Source: PALSA-350 sp963794165 (GTDB lineage Bacteria; Acidobacteriota; Terriglobia; Terriglobales; Acidobacteriaceae). Taken from it: a stretch of DNA of 64,000 nt. This document shows positions 44,525 through 52,909 of the stretch, piece by piece. The stretch lies in contig CAWCCT010000006.1 of assembly GCA_963794165.1 (NCBI GenBank), positions 372,001-436,000 on the forward strand, given 5' to 3'. Each line of letters starts with the position of its first letter. Within the stretch, counting starts at the first letter, position 1. The position numbers and the translations under genes are program-made. The notes below the pieces were generated by a model. That model searched no databases. It saw only the letters and a list, made by a program, of their open reading frames with translations, and had not been told where the DNA came from.

Positions 44525-44585
44525 CCCCGGACTACCTCGCCGCAGCGAGCATCAGTCCGGGGAAGCGGTTTTGAAACCCGCGGAA
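44525..44585. repeat. Family F repeat with CCCCGGACT hairpin, copy 1
   Basis: CCCCGGACT (44525-44533) pairs with AGTCCGGGG (44554-44562), then GCGGTTTTGAAACCCGCGGA. The second half recurs at 47584-47605. A GGGCTTTAGCCCC palindrome (44607-44619) follows. Confidence 0.7.
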
Positions 44586-44712
44586 ACGCTCGGTATATAA
44601 ACTTTTGGGCTTTAGCCCCGGTGAGACACGGCGAATGGTCCGGCCTCACACACCCGCGTCCTGCGTCTTCGCGCAGCATCATATGAAAGAGAACCAAACG
44701 AAAGGATCGAAC

Positions 44713-45408
44713 ATGGTAGAGATTACCTGGCTAGGACACGCCACTTTTGAGATTCAATTTGAGTCGGGAGAAGTTTTGGTTTTGGATCCGTGGATTACAG
44801 GCAATCCGGCCTACCCAACGGGTCACGAAATCAAAAGGGCCGATGTCATTGTGGTTTCTCATGGACATTCCGATCATGTATCGGATTTGGTGCGGCTGGC
44901 GAACAAGTTTGATTCCAAGGTGATTGGCATCTTTGAAATCGCCACCTGGGCGGGCTCCAAGGGTGTGAAAAACACGGTGGGCATGAACAAAGGGGGCACG
45001 GTCGATTTGGGTTTTGTCAAACTCACGATGACGCACGCGTTGCATAGCTCTTCCATCCAGGATGGCGAAAACATCCTCTACGGAGGAGAAGCCGCGGGAT
45101 ATATTTTGACTTTCAAGGATGGCCGCCGCGCGTACTTTGCGGGCGACACCGCTATTTTCTCCGACATGAAACTGTACGCGGAGATCTACCACCCGGAGCT
45201 GGCATTCCTGCCTGTTGGCGACCACTTCACAATGGGTCCGGAAGAGGCCGCGTACGCCGCCCGGATGCTCGGTGTAAAGGAGATCATTCCCATGCATTAC
45301 GGGACGTTCCCGGCACTTACCGGAACCCCGGAACAGCTTGAGGAGAAGCTCGCGGGAAGTGGAATCAAGGTCCGGAAACTACAGGCAGGGAAGTCCCAAC
45401 GCTGGTGA
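44713..45408 (+). CDS. UPF0173-family metal-dependent hydrolase (metallo-beta-lactamase fold)
   Basis: 231 residues from ATG 44713 with AAAGGA upstream. The sequence opens MVEITWLGHATFEI, has the metal motif SHGHSDHVSD (HxHxDH, about 56-63) and later LPVGDHFTMGPEEAAYAARML and PMHYGTFPAL, all as in the UPF0173/UlaG-like family. Full length and likely active; substrate unknown. The stop is followed at once by family A repeat material. Confidence 0.93.
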   Translation: MVEITWLGHATFEIQFESGEVLVLDPWITGNPAYPTGHEIKRADVIVVSHGHSDHVSDLVRLANKFDSKVIGIFEIATWAGSKGVKNTVGMNKGGTVDLGFVKLTMTHALHSSSIQDGENILYGGEAAGYILTFKDGRRAYFAGDTAIFSDMKLYAEIYHPELAFLPVGDHFTMGPEEAAYAARMLGVKEIIPMHYGTFPALTGTPEQLEEKLAGSGIKVRKLQAGKSQRW

Positions 45409-45599
45409 CAGGCTGTGCGTGAGAACTCCAATACCGACTCAGTTCCATAGGGGGCCGCATCTGGTTCCTTCACGAAGGCCGGGTGCCCCACGTCCCCGAT
45501 TTCCTGTAAACCTTAGTGGGTTCCGCGCGCCTCATGCGCCTTTCCTTACAGAAAGGTGCACACGCGGTCCTGGTCAGCGCAGCTTGCAGGAAATTCGTG

Positions 45600-45697
45600 A
45601 AATTCGGGGCATCTCGCTCGTTTTTCGCGAGATGTGGGATACCACCGATATTGACCGCTCACTGCATCGGATGACTCGAGAGTTAGAGGGTAGGGTG
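45600..45697. repeat. Family A interspersed repeat, copy 2 with 3' extension
   Basis: CATCTCGC (45610-45617) pairs with GCGAGATG (45627-45634); the right part GATGTGGGATACCACCGAT matches copy 1 and is followed by about 50 bp (45642-45697) also found at 63379-63433. The gap 45409-45721 otherwise has a GTGAGAACTCC block at 45419 and no gene. Confidence 0.75.
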
Positions 45698-45721
45698 GCC
45701 ATCGGTCCGCCCGCCGTCACC

Positions 45722-47461
45722 TCACTGCTGCGCTGAGCGCAGACGCGCGATCGCCTGCTCTAGTTCCGGGGCGGGGCTCAGGCGCTCGGCTTCTTCGAGG
45801 TGACGGAGCGCGTCGGGGAGGCGGCCGGGGATCCCGGACAGCGCCAGGCCGAGGTTGCTCTGCACTACGGCATCGTTGGGGTTTATCCGCAAGGCGGTTT
45901 CAAATTCAGCGGCGGCTTCGGGCAGACGTCCGGCCTGAGCCAACGCGGTGCCCAAATTGGCATGGGGATCAGCCGCATCCGGCCATAGGCGCACGGCGAT
46001 CTGCAATTGCGCGATGGCGTCAGGCAGGCGGCCCATCCTGCCGAGCGCGGTGCCCAGGTTGTTCCGCGCAAGCGCGAACTCGGGATCGATGCGCACCGCA
46101 GTTTCAAAATACGGGAGAGCCTCAGACAGGCGCCCCGAGTCCATCAGGTAGTTGCCCAGGTTATTATTGGCTATTTTGTTGTCGCTTGTGACTGCGAGCG
46201 CGTGCCGGAACAGTGTTTCGCTGTTGCGCCAATACCCGACCTGGACCCAGCTCACCGCGGCTGAGGCCAGACAGGCCGCGGCGGCCAGGGGAATTGCCAG
46301 CTTCTTAGCCGGCAGCTTTTCCAGGATTTCCGCTGCACCCCATATCAGCATGACCAAAAGACCCACCATGGGTATGTACATATAGCGGTCGGCGTGGGCC
46401 TGGTCGCCCACCTGCACCAGCCCTATGACCGGAACCAGCGTGACCACAAACCAGCCCCAACCCATCAACAGATACGGCGCGCGGCGGCGCAGCACGATCA
46501 CACCGGTCGTGACGACGGCCAACAGGACCCCCTCGGCGACAAGCGGCAGAAACGCGAAGGCGAAGTCGCGCGGATACGGATAGAAAAACGCCAGCCGCGT
46601 CGGCCAGAATGTTTGCAGGATATAGACCGCGTAGGAATGTGTCGCGTTTGCCAAGCGGGCTTCGAGCGGAACAAAATTCACCGCGGCGGCGTGTTTCTGC
46701 GCCAGGTAGGTGATGGCGGCGGCGACGCCAGCAAGCCCCAGCAGCGGGAATTTCTCCCAAATGGCTTTGCGGCCACGCTGACCTAAACGCGCCAACGGCC
46801 AGTAATCCAGGAGCAACAGGACGAATGGCAGTGAGACCATCATTGGCTTCGCCATCAATCCCAGGCAAAAGCCCAAAGCAACCGCCAGATATCGGCCCGT
46901 GCCGGGGCGTTCCGCATATCGGACATACAGCCACAGAGTGAGGAACCAGAAGCAGGCGCTGAGCACGTCTTTGCGCTCGGACACCCAAGCCACCGACTGC
47001 ACATGCAGCGGATGCAATGCAAATAAAAACGCTGTCAACGCACTGCGCCAGCGCGTGCCCGTCGCCCGCTCCAGAAAAATGCACAACATGACGGACGCCA
47101 GGGCGTGCAGCAGGACGTTGTGCAGGTGGTGCCACCCGCTATCCAGGCCAAAGAACTGGAAGTCCAGCATGTGAGAAACCCAGGTGAGCGGGACCCAGTT
47201 GCCGCCGTCGCCCGAGGTCAGAGCCCACTGCAGCCCCTGCGCAGTGATCCCCTTCCGGACGTTCAGGTTGCCGGTGAAATCGACATCGTCGTAGTTCACG
47301 AAATCGAAGTCGCGGACTTGGGCGTAGACCGCAAAAGTCGCCAGGAGCAGCGCCAGATAAATCAGCAGATCGGTACGCACGCCCGCGAATGCGGCGGACT
47401 TTCGCGAAGGCACGGGCGGCATAGCTCGGGGCTTGGCTCGGGGCTTCGGCAACGATTTCAT
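45722..47461 (-). CDS. TMTC-like membrane glycosyltransferase-C-fold protein with C-terminal TPRs
   Basis: 579 residues from ATG 47461; the frame extends to TTG 47512 and the start is uncertain. Ten or more membrane spans fill residues 30-410, with luminal-type motifs FDFVNYDDVDFTGN near the N-terminus, WHHLHNVLLHALAS and HPLHVQSVAWVSERKD, as in TMTC/PMT-like proteins that use lipid-linked sugars. Four TPRs follow (NNLGNYLMDSGRLSEALPYF and further repeats). It probably glycosylates exported proteins, but the sugar and target are unknown. Convergent with the UPF0173 gene. Confidence 0.85.
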   Translation of the reverse strand: MKSLPKPRAKPRAMPPVPSRKSAAFAGVRTDLLIYLALLLATFAVYAQVRDFDFVNYDDVDFTGNLNVRKGITAQGLQWALTSGDGGNWVPLTWVSHMLDFQFFGLDSGWHHLHNVLLHALASVMLCIFLERATGTRWRSALTAFLFALHPLHVQSVAWVSERKDVLSACFWFLTLWLYVRYAERPGTGRYLAVALGFCLGLMAKPMMVSLPFVLLLLDYWPLARLGQRGRKAIWEKFPLLGLAGVAAAITYLAQKHAAAVNFVPLEARLANATHSYAVYILQTFWPTRLAFFYPYPRDFAFAFLPLVAEGVLLAVVTTGVIVLRRRAPYLLMGWGWFVVTLVPVIGLVQVGDQAHADRYMYIPMVGLLVMLIWGAAEILEKLPAKKLAIPLAAAACLASAAVSWVQVGYWRNSETLFRHALAVTSDNKIANNNLGNYLMDSGRLSEALPYFETAVRIDPEFALARNNLGTALGRMGRLPDAIAQLQIAVRLWPDAADPHANLGTALAQAGRLPEAAAEFETALRINPNDAVVQSNLGLALSGIPGRLPDALRHLEEAERLSPAPELEQAIARLRSAQQ

Positions 47462-47560
47462 CCTAATAGGGGTCACTGCACCGAACGTCATAAATCGTAC
47501 GTGAGTGGACAAACTTTACTGATTACAAAGACTTCGGAATCAACGTCAGCTGGTCGTGTA

Positions 47561-47607
47561 GCCCCAGGACTTTTAGTCCGTGTGAGCCGGTTTTAAAACC
47601 CGCGGAA
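47561..47607. repeat. Family F repeat, copy 2
   Basis: GCCCCAGGACTTTTAGTCC, then the perfect 12-bp palindrome GGTTTTAAAACC (47589-47600) and CGCGGAA. The second half matches 44565-44585. It lies in the 47513-47918 gap, which has no gene. Confidence 0.7.
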
Positions 47608-47652
47608 CCACGTGTGCGATACCGATGAAATGTGCGACCCAATATTCGTCTA

Positions 47653-47758
47653 GGCCCGGAGGGCCGGCCGCCCAAATGTCAGCCCAGCCCGGAAGGGCTG
47701 TGTATCGATGAGTTGATCCGAGCGCCGTAGGTGCGGCACTCCGAAGCCACGCCGAACT
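47653..47758. repeat. Family B intergenic repeat, second full copy
   Basis: Blocks in the same order as 37771-37895: GGCCCGGAGGGCCGG, CAGCCCGGAAGGGCTG, GTATCGATGAG, GAGCGCCGTAGGTGCGG, CACTCCGAAGC. Confidence 0.8.
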
Positions 47759-47864
47759 CTGCCGCTCTGCTGCCCAACCAACTTTCACCCTACTAGCTTT
47801 AGCCCTAGCAGTGGGTCGTCCAATTCCATTCTCTTAATAAGACTGAGCCGCCGAGTTCTTCGCT

Positions 47865-47903
47865 AGCAAAAAAGTGGGGAAGAGCCGAAGCTCTTCCCCA
47901 CTT
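47865..47903 (-). terminator. Rho-independent terminator of the second Oar-like gene
   Basis: Perfect 14-bp stem AAGTGGGGAAGAGC (47872-47885) with 47890-47903 around a CGAA tetraloop, followed on the minus strand by TTTTGCT. It lies 16 bp past the stop at 47919. Confidence 0.9.
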
Positions 47904-47918
47904 ACGAGACAGACCCGC

Positions 47919-50900
47919 TTAGAACTGCAAATGCAGAGTGAACTGCAATTGACGGGGGTTGGTAGTTCCGCCAGTGCCGGTTGGATATGGACCGCCGGTG
48001 ATCGCGCCTGAGCTGGTCTGATCAATAGCGCCATTCGGAGTAGCAAGATTAATATGGTTAAGCGCGTTGAAGGCGTCAAAGCGGAACTGCGCCGTCAGTC
48101 GCTCACGGATTGACACGTTCTTCATCAGCGACATGTCGGCGTTGAGGAGGTTGGGTCCAAAGGCTGAATTGCGGTGGACGTTTCCTATTTGATCCAGGCC
48201 AGGGCAAGTGAACCCGCCGGAGACAGAGCCTGCGTTGCAAAGATTATTTCCGGCGGCCAGGTCGGCCCCACTGATGACCGCGTTAAACTGGTGCACGCCG
48301 GACCCCACTCCTGGTGTCCCTTGCAACTGATAGGTTATGTGTTTCACGTTTCCGTTCGGTTGGCAAGGTGCATCGCCCGGAATTGAGGCTCCGCAAGCGG
48401 AATAGCTCAGGGAGAAGGGCAGTCCGCTCTGCCAGACGACGACTGGGCTGAACTCCCAGCCACCGATTATCCCATTCACCCAGGCGTTGACGTTGCCGGC
48501 GAACATCTGATTTCGGCCGAACGGCAGGTTATACAAGCCGTAAGCCGTAAACGCGCTGCGGCGAATGGCTGAATCGGGACCGATAGCAGCCGGCTTATCC
48601 CAGGTAGCGAAGGCGCTGTTTGTATCTATACCTCGCTGGTACGCGTAATTCAGGTTCAGGCTGAGACCTTGCGAAAACGACTTGGTAAATTTGGTTTGCA
48701 GGGCGTTGTAGTGGGTATCCTGGTCGTCTCCGTAGTAGCTGATACCCTGGGTCCAGCCACAAGGGCCGCCAGCGCAGGCGGGAAGTGTGCCGTTGGTATA
48801 ACGCTGCAGCAGCGTTTGGTTCGCAGTGCCGCCGTTGGCAGAGACTCCGGTTTTGACACTCGGATCGTAGTGCAGCGCCACCCCATTCTGGGTGAAAGAA
48901 CCAGGCAGAGAGATCGCGGCCTCGTTGGGGTTGGTGTTATTGCCGTCTCCATCGCTCAGTGTATGCGTTCCCTTGTTGCCAACGTAGGCTATTTCCACTG
49001 ACATGGTCGGGGTGAGCGAATGTTGGACCGCCGCGTTCCAGGCGTCCAATGTGGGCAGCCGTTCGGTGAACGGCCGCGCTTTCACGCTAACGGACGAGCC
49101 GATGGATTGGCCGCCGGTCCCAGGGAGGATCTCAGTAATCGGGATCTGGCCATTGGAGTTGGTGGCGGGAGGTGTATAGTTCGCCAGCGGGCTGGTGGCG
49201 TTTACGGGCTTGCCTATGCCGGGCACACTGGTGTTGGTAGGATCGGACAAATTGAAGGCATAACTAGTGTTGCCGGCGGTCCCACTCAGGGACTGGTTAG
49301 CCAGTACAGGAATGTTTTGCGTGACCACGTGGCCGAAGGTAGAGCCAAAGACGCCCAAGTCAAAGCTGCGTCCGTAACCGGCGCGAATAACTGTCCTGGG
49401 TGTCATTTGGTAAGCAAGGCCCACGCGCGGGTTCCAGGCGTTGCCTGCAGCCGAGACGCCCATGTTAAGCGGAACGTGGCCTTCGCCGGCGACGTTGATA
49501 AAGCCCGTCTGGAGATTCAGGAGGGCACCGTTACCCGCTCCATTTACGCGTTCCGGCCCGTAGTACTCGTATCGTATGCCGAGGTTTAGCGTCAGCTTCT
49601 GCGATTCACGCCAGGTGTCCTGCACGTAGAAGTAGTCACGCGGCTGAAATTCTTTGGCGTTGGTAGAGGTGCTGGCGTAACGGTTGAAGCTGAACACGTC
49701 GCCCAGGATGAAGCTGGCAAAACCCAGTCCGCCGGTGGTGCCGTTGGATGTGGGCCCGTTAGCAAAATTATCTATACCGGTACGATCACTGTCGCTCGGT
49801 ACGCGCAGATTGCGCGCATAGCGAAGATCGACACCGAACTTTACCGCGTGATTGCGAATGGTCTTGGTCCAGTTATTGACGAGTTGGAACTGATCTTCCC
49901 TTTCAGTGAGCGGGCAGTTGCAATGATTCATATTGAGGCCGGAGCCGAACTGGGGGCCGCTGTTCTGATTAGTCGTGGTATCAGTCGGACTAGTTCTCTG
50001 CACGTCGGCGATGTTGACATCCGGCGTTCCATAGTCTGTAGTGACTACCTGGCTCGGCACGGTGCCGCTCACGTTCTGTCCGAGGAACGGCAGGTTTGTA
50101 TTCCCGGGATCGTTTTTATGAGTTTTGATGTTGTAGCGGAAGTAACCCAGACGAACGTCGGTGACCAGGTTTGAGTTAATGGCAACGTCGATGCCCGCAG
50201 CGGCGCTATCATTCGCGCCTTGTGACACGCCGCCGTAACCAGCAATGCCGAGACCAGGACCGCCCGCTGGTCCAAAGAGGCTGGCGCCGCTCAGAGTGTC
50301 TGTAAAGCGGCTGAAGCGGACGAACGCGTGTGCCTTCGAGTAGATTGTTGTATCCCCGCGAATGTCCCACTGATCGCTGTTGAAAATGCCGGTTCCGGTG
50401 CCCGCATAGTTGTTCGTAAGACCGTTGTCGGTAGTAAATGTATTGGGCGTTTTATTATTGGCCAACAACAGCTTGAACAGGTTTAAGGCTTGGGGCGAGA
50501 CTTGGCTCAGCGGGATGATGTTGTTGACGTACGGTACGGGCGTTCCAGTCGAATTGTCATACAGCTGGTGGCCTGGAACGGCCAGGTATTGGCTAAAGTC
50601 GCAGCCTGGCGCTCCGTTCGACGCCGCGGTCGCGCCAGTGCAACTCTGCAATGCCTGCAACGATGGGACCGTACCGAGTCCGGAAGACCCGGACTTTTGC
50701 CGCACACCCTGGTAATCGCCAAAGAAGAATGCTTTGTCTTTGAGGATCGGGCCGCCGATGGAACCGCCAAATTGGTTCTTGAGGCCGCCCGGATAACCAG
50801 CGGCCTTGGAAACCGTAAACGGGTCACGCGCCAGATTGGCATTGCTTTCACGATTGTCGAAGACGGTTCCGTGGAACTCATTGGTGCCGGATTTGGTCTG

Positions 50901-51632
50901 AACTGTTTGCACCGAGGCGACTGCCTTGCCGAACTCCGCATCGAAATTCTGCGTGGCGATCTTGGCCTCGGACATCGACTCGTAATTCGGATTGATGACG
51001 ATGATGCCGAGGATGGCATCCTGATTGTCGGTGCCGTCCAGGGTATAGTTCACGCCGCCGAACGCCTGACCATCAATTTGGATCTGCTTGGAACCTTGCG
51101 GGTTTTCCGAAGCCGCATGGGCCCAACCTAGCTGCACCGCCCCCGGCAGCAATAGCTGCAAATTGGTGAAGTTATGGTCAGGGATGGGTAACTGCTCGAT
51201 TTCCTGCGCGCTGTAAGTGACGGCCACGTCAGCGCGGTCGGTCTTAAGCTGTGGGACTGTATCCGCATTGACCGTGACTACTTCGCCGGCCGTGCCAACA
51301 GTAAGGACAATCTGGACATTATCCGAGCTGTCGGCATTCACCTGGACGTTATTTTGCTCATACTTCTTAAAGCCCGGTTGGTCAACCGTTACGGAGTATG
51401 CGTCGGGAATCAGATGGTCCACGCGGAACTCGCCGCTAGCGTTGGCGTTTACCGTCACCGTAGTTCCTTTGGAGGTATCGGTGACCACAACCGGCGCATT
51501 CGGGATCAGCGCACCAGTGGCGTCGGTGACTGTTCCGTAGATAGATCCGTAAACTGCTTGTCCGAATGCGCTACAGGGTAGGAACATCAAGGCTGCCAAA
51601 GCGGCGAGCCAGATTGCTCTAATTCTGTTCAT
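47919..51632 (-). CDS. Oar-like carboxypeptidase-regulatory/TonB-dependent receptor-type outer membrane protein 2
   Basis: 1237 residues from ATG 51632, which has GGAGG 5-6 nt upstream; an in-frame ATG at 51656 is less likely. A signal peptide (AIWLAALAALMFLPCSAFGQ) is followed by the regulatory-like domain (YGSIYGTVTDATGALIPNAPVVV, about 25-110), a plug-like part (IPDHNFTNLQLLLPGAV, and QIQIDGQAFGGVNYTLDG) and a barrel ending FTLHLQF. The same architecture as 25307-29002 but clearly diverged. A palindrome lies 28 bp upstream of the start (51660-51677). Ligand unknown. Confidence 0.92.
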   Translation of the reverse strand: MNRIRAIWLAALAALMFLPCSAFGQAVYGSIYGTVTDATGALIPNAPVVVTDTSKGTTVTVNANASGEFRVDHLIPDAYSVTVDQPGFKKYEQNNVQVNADSSDNVQIVLTVGTAGEVVTVNADTVPQLKTDRADVAVTYSAQEIEQLPIPDHNFTNLQLLLPGAVQLGWAHAASENPQGSKQIQIDGQAFGGVNYTLDGTDNQDAILGIIVINPNYESMSEAKIATQNFDAEFGKAVASVQTVQTKSGTNEFHGTVFDNRESNANLARDPFTVSKAAGYPGGLKNQFGGSIGGPILKDKAFFFGDYQGVRQKSGSSGLGTVPSLQALQSCTGATAASNGAPGCDFSQYLAVPGHQLYDNSTGTPVPYVNNIIPLSQVSPQALNLFKLLLANNKTPNTFTTDNGLTNNYAGTGTGIFNSDQWDIRGDTTIYSKAHAFVRFSRFTDTLSGASLFGPAGGPGLGIAGYGGVSQGANDSAAAGIDVAINSNLVTDVRLGYFRYNIKTHKNDPGNTNLPFLGQNVSGTVPSQVVTTDYGTPDVNIADVQRTSPTDTTTNQNSGPQFGSGLNMNHCNCPLTEREDQFQLVNNWTKTIRNHAVKFGVDLRYARNLRVPSDSDRTGIDNFANGPTSNGTTGGLGFASFILGDVFSFNRYASTSTNAKEFQPRDYFYVQDTWRESQKLTLNLGIRYEYYGPERVNGAGNGALLNLQTGFINVAGEGHVPLNMGVSAAGNAWNPRVGLAYQMTPRTVIRAGYGRSFDLGVFGSTFGHVVTQNIPVLANQSLSGTAGNTSYAFNLSDPTNTSVPGIGKPVNATSPLANYTPPATNSNGQIPITEILPGTGGQSIGSSVSVKARPFTERLPTLDAWNAAVQHSLTPTMSVEIAYVGNKGTHTLSDGDGNNTNPNEAAISLPGSFTQNGVALHYDPSVKTGVSANGGTANQTLLQRYTNGTLPACAGGPCGWTQGISYYGDDQDTHYNALQTKFTKSFSQGLSLNLNYAYQRGIDTNSAFATWDKPAAIGPDSAIRRSAFTAYGLYNLPFGRNQMFAGNVNAWVNGIIGGWEFSPVVVWQSGLPFSLSYSACGASIPGDAPCQPNGNVKHITYQLQGTPGVGSGVHQFNAVISGADLAAGNNLCNAGSVSGGFTCPGLDQIGNVHRNSAFGPNLLNADMSLMKNVSIRERLTAQFRFDAFNALNHINLATPNGAIDQTSSGAITGGPYPTGTGGTTNPRQLQFTLHLQF

Positions 51633-51659
51633 CACAACCTCCAAAAGTGAAACCAATGC

Positions 51660-51677
51660 CTGTCATTTGTATGACAG
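51660..51677 (-). promoter_or_regulatory. Operator-like palindrome upstream of the second Oar-like gene
   Basis: CTGTCAT-TTGT-ATGACAG, perfect 7-bp arms with a 4-nt spacer, 28 bp before the start codon. Its position suits a repressor site. The regulator is not identified; the GTCAT core differs from the BlaI-type dyad at 2335. Confidence 0.5.
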
Positions 51678-51799
51678 CTGTTTGAACTTGTCGTACACCT
51701 CCCGAGCGATACACGCATCGGGAAGCAGATTTTTTCGTCCGCTGGAACGTAACGGAGCCGATATAGCGATGTCAAGGCATTTTTCTTGCAGGACGTTGC

Positions 51800-51818
51800 A
51801 AATCCCAGATCGGGATTT
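51800..51818. promoter_or_regulatory. Second dyad in the Oar-like/YjbQ divergent promoter region
   Basis: AAATCCC-AGATC-GGGATTT, perfect 7-bp arms. It lies roughly midway in the 354-bp space between the divergent genes and could be a regulator site. No gene is seen in this gap. Confidence 0.4.
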
Positions 51819-51986
51819 AACCGAGGAACGTTACAGCGGAAAAGCAATCGTTTGTCTGGGGATTACAGCGTGTGGCACGGTCAATTCATTCCCCTACTTG
51901 ATTCACCGGTTAGCCATATTGTCTGACTTACTTACAAGATAGGGAGGAGTTTCCGAGCATCTGAAAATTGAGGAGTAGCCCATGAT

Positions 51987-52403
51987 ATGAAAAGCCATAC
52001 CGAATATCTTATTTTTGAAACTAAGAAGCACAAAGAAATGGTCCACATTACTGACCAAGTGGAACAAATTGTGCGCCGGAGTGGAGTTAAGGATGGGCTG
52101 TGCTTTGTCTCGCCAATGCACATCACCGCTGCCATTTACGTTAACGATCTGGAGAACGGGCTGATCGAAGACATTAGCAAGTGGCTGGAGCACTTGGCGC
52201 CGGCGCGGCCGGAGTACAAACATCATCAAACCGGTGAAGATAACGCCGACGCCCATCTGAAGGCTTTACTGCTGCACCATGAAACGACGCTGCCGGTTAC
52301 CCAGGGCAAGCTCGATCTCGGCACCTGGCAGAGGGTGTTCTACGCGGAGTTTGACGGGCGCCGCCCCAAACGGGTGATCGTGAAAGTACTGGGGGTCGAG
52401 TGA
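51987..52403 (+). CDS. YjbQ family protein (secondary thiamine-phosphate synthase type)
   Basis: 138 residues, the full family length. Signature stretches: GLCFVSPMHITAAIYVND, then HHQTGEDNADAHLKALLLHHETTLPVTQGKLDLGTWQRVFYAEFDG. YjbQ proteins (UPF0047) can substitute weakly for thiamine-phosphate synthase, though their true role is unsettled. Single-gene transcript, cytoplasmic; GAGGAG lies about 12 nt before the ATG. Confidence 0.95.
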   Translation: MKSHTEYLIFETKKHKEMVHITDQVEQIVRRSGVKDGLCFVSPMHITAAIYVNDLENGLIEDISKWLEHLAPARPEYKHHQTGEDNADAHLKALLLHHETTLPVTQGKLDLGTWQRVFYAEFDGRRPKRVIVKVLGVE

Positions 52404-52424
52404 GAAAGCGGTTGCTCGAAATCG

Positions 52425-52607
52425 CTACAGGCGCGACCTACCCGGCTTACGGCCGGCTCCAGCGTCTTCCTTAGCTGGATCGGTACCAGAATCAAGTCCC
52501 GGCCGGAGATCAGGCGGCAACATGCCATGTCGCGGGGTGCCACAAACCGGACACGCTTCGGCCTTCAACTGGATCTCTGCTCCACAGCATGAACAAAAAG
52601 CAGCCAT
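52425..52607 (-). CDS. Small zinc-ribbon protein
   Basis: 60 residues starting MAAFCSCCGAE, with CxxC pairs CSCC (5-8) and CPVC (19-22) forming a zinc ribbon, then a Pro/Gly/Asp-rich tail. GGGAG lies about 10 nt before ATG 52607. It converges with yjbQ with about 21 nt between. Partner unknown. Confidence 0.6.
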   Translation of the reverse strand: MAAFCSCCGAEIQLKAEACPVCGTPRHGMLPPDLRPGLDSGTDPAKEDAGAGRKPGRSRL

Positions 52608-52717
52608 GTTTTTAATTCTCCCAAAAATTTGCTATGGCATTTGGATGAAGGCAACAAGGGCGAAGATTCATGGCGAATGGGTGAGGATCCCCAGAACTGC
52701 GCCCTGGGCTATCTGGT

Positions 52718-52796
52718 AGGGCCGTCCGCCAAACGTGGGCCCATCCCTTATCCAGGAGGTTCTCGCACAGACTCGGAAGGGCTGGGTATTGAGGGG
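52718..52796. repeat. Family B/E composite repeat fragment
   Basis: GGGCCGTCCGCCAAACGTGGG resembles the family B head; CTTATCCAGGAGGTTCTC then GGAAGGGCTGGGTATTGAG matches the family E right arm plus family B junction at 42927-42980. It lies between the zinc-ribbon gene and the dehydrogenase gene, where I see no other gene. Confidence 0.7.
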
Positions 52797-52909
52797 AAAC
52801 CCGAGCGTCGTTTCACTGGACCTGGTCGAAATCAACGCAACAGCGTCTCAAACCGGTCCGGCGATAATACGGCATTGTGAGTAAATGCTTGTGAGGAGTG
52901 GCGGATTTG

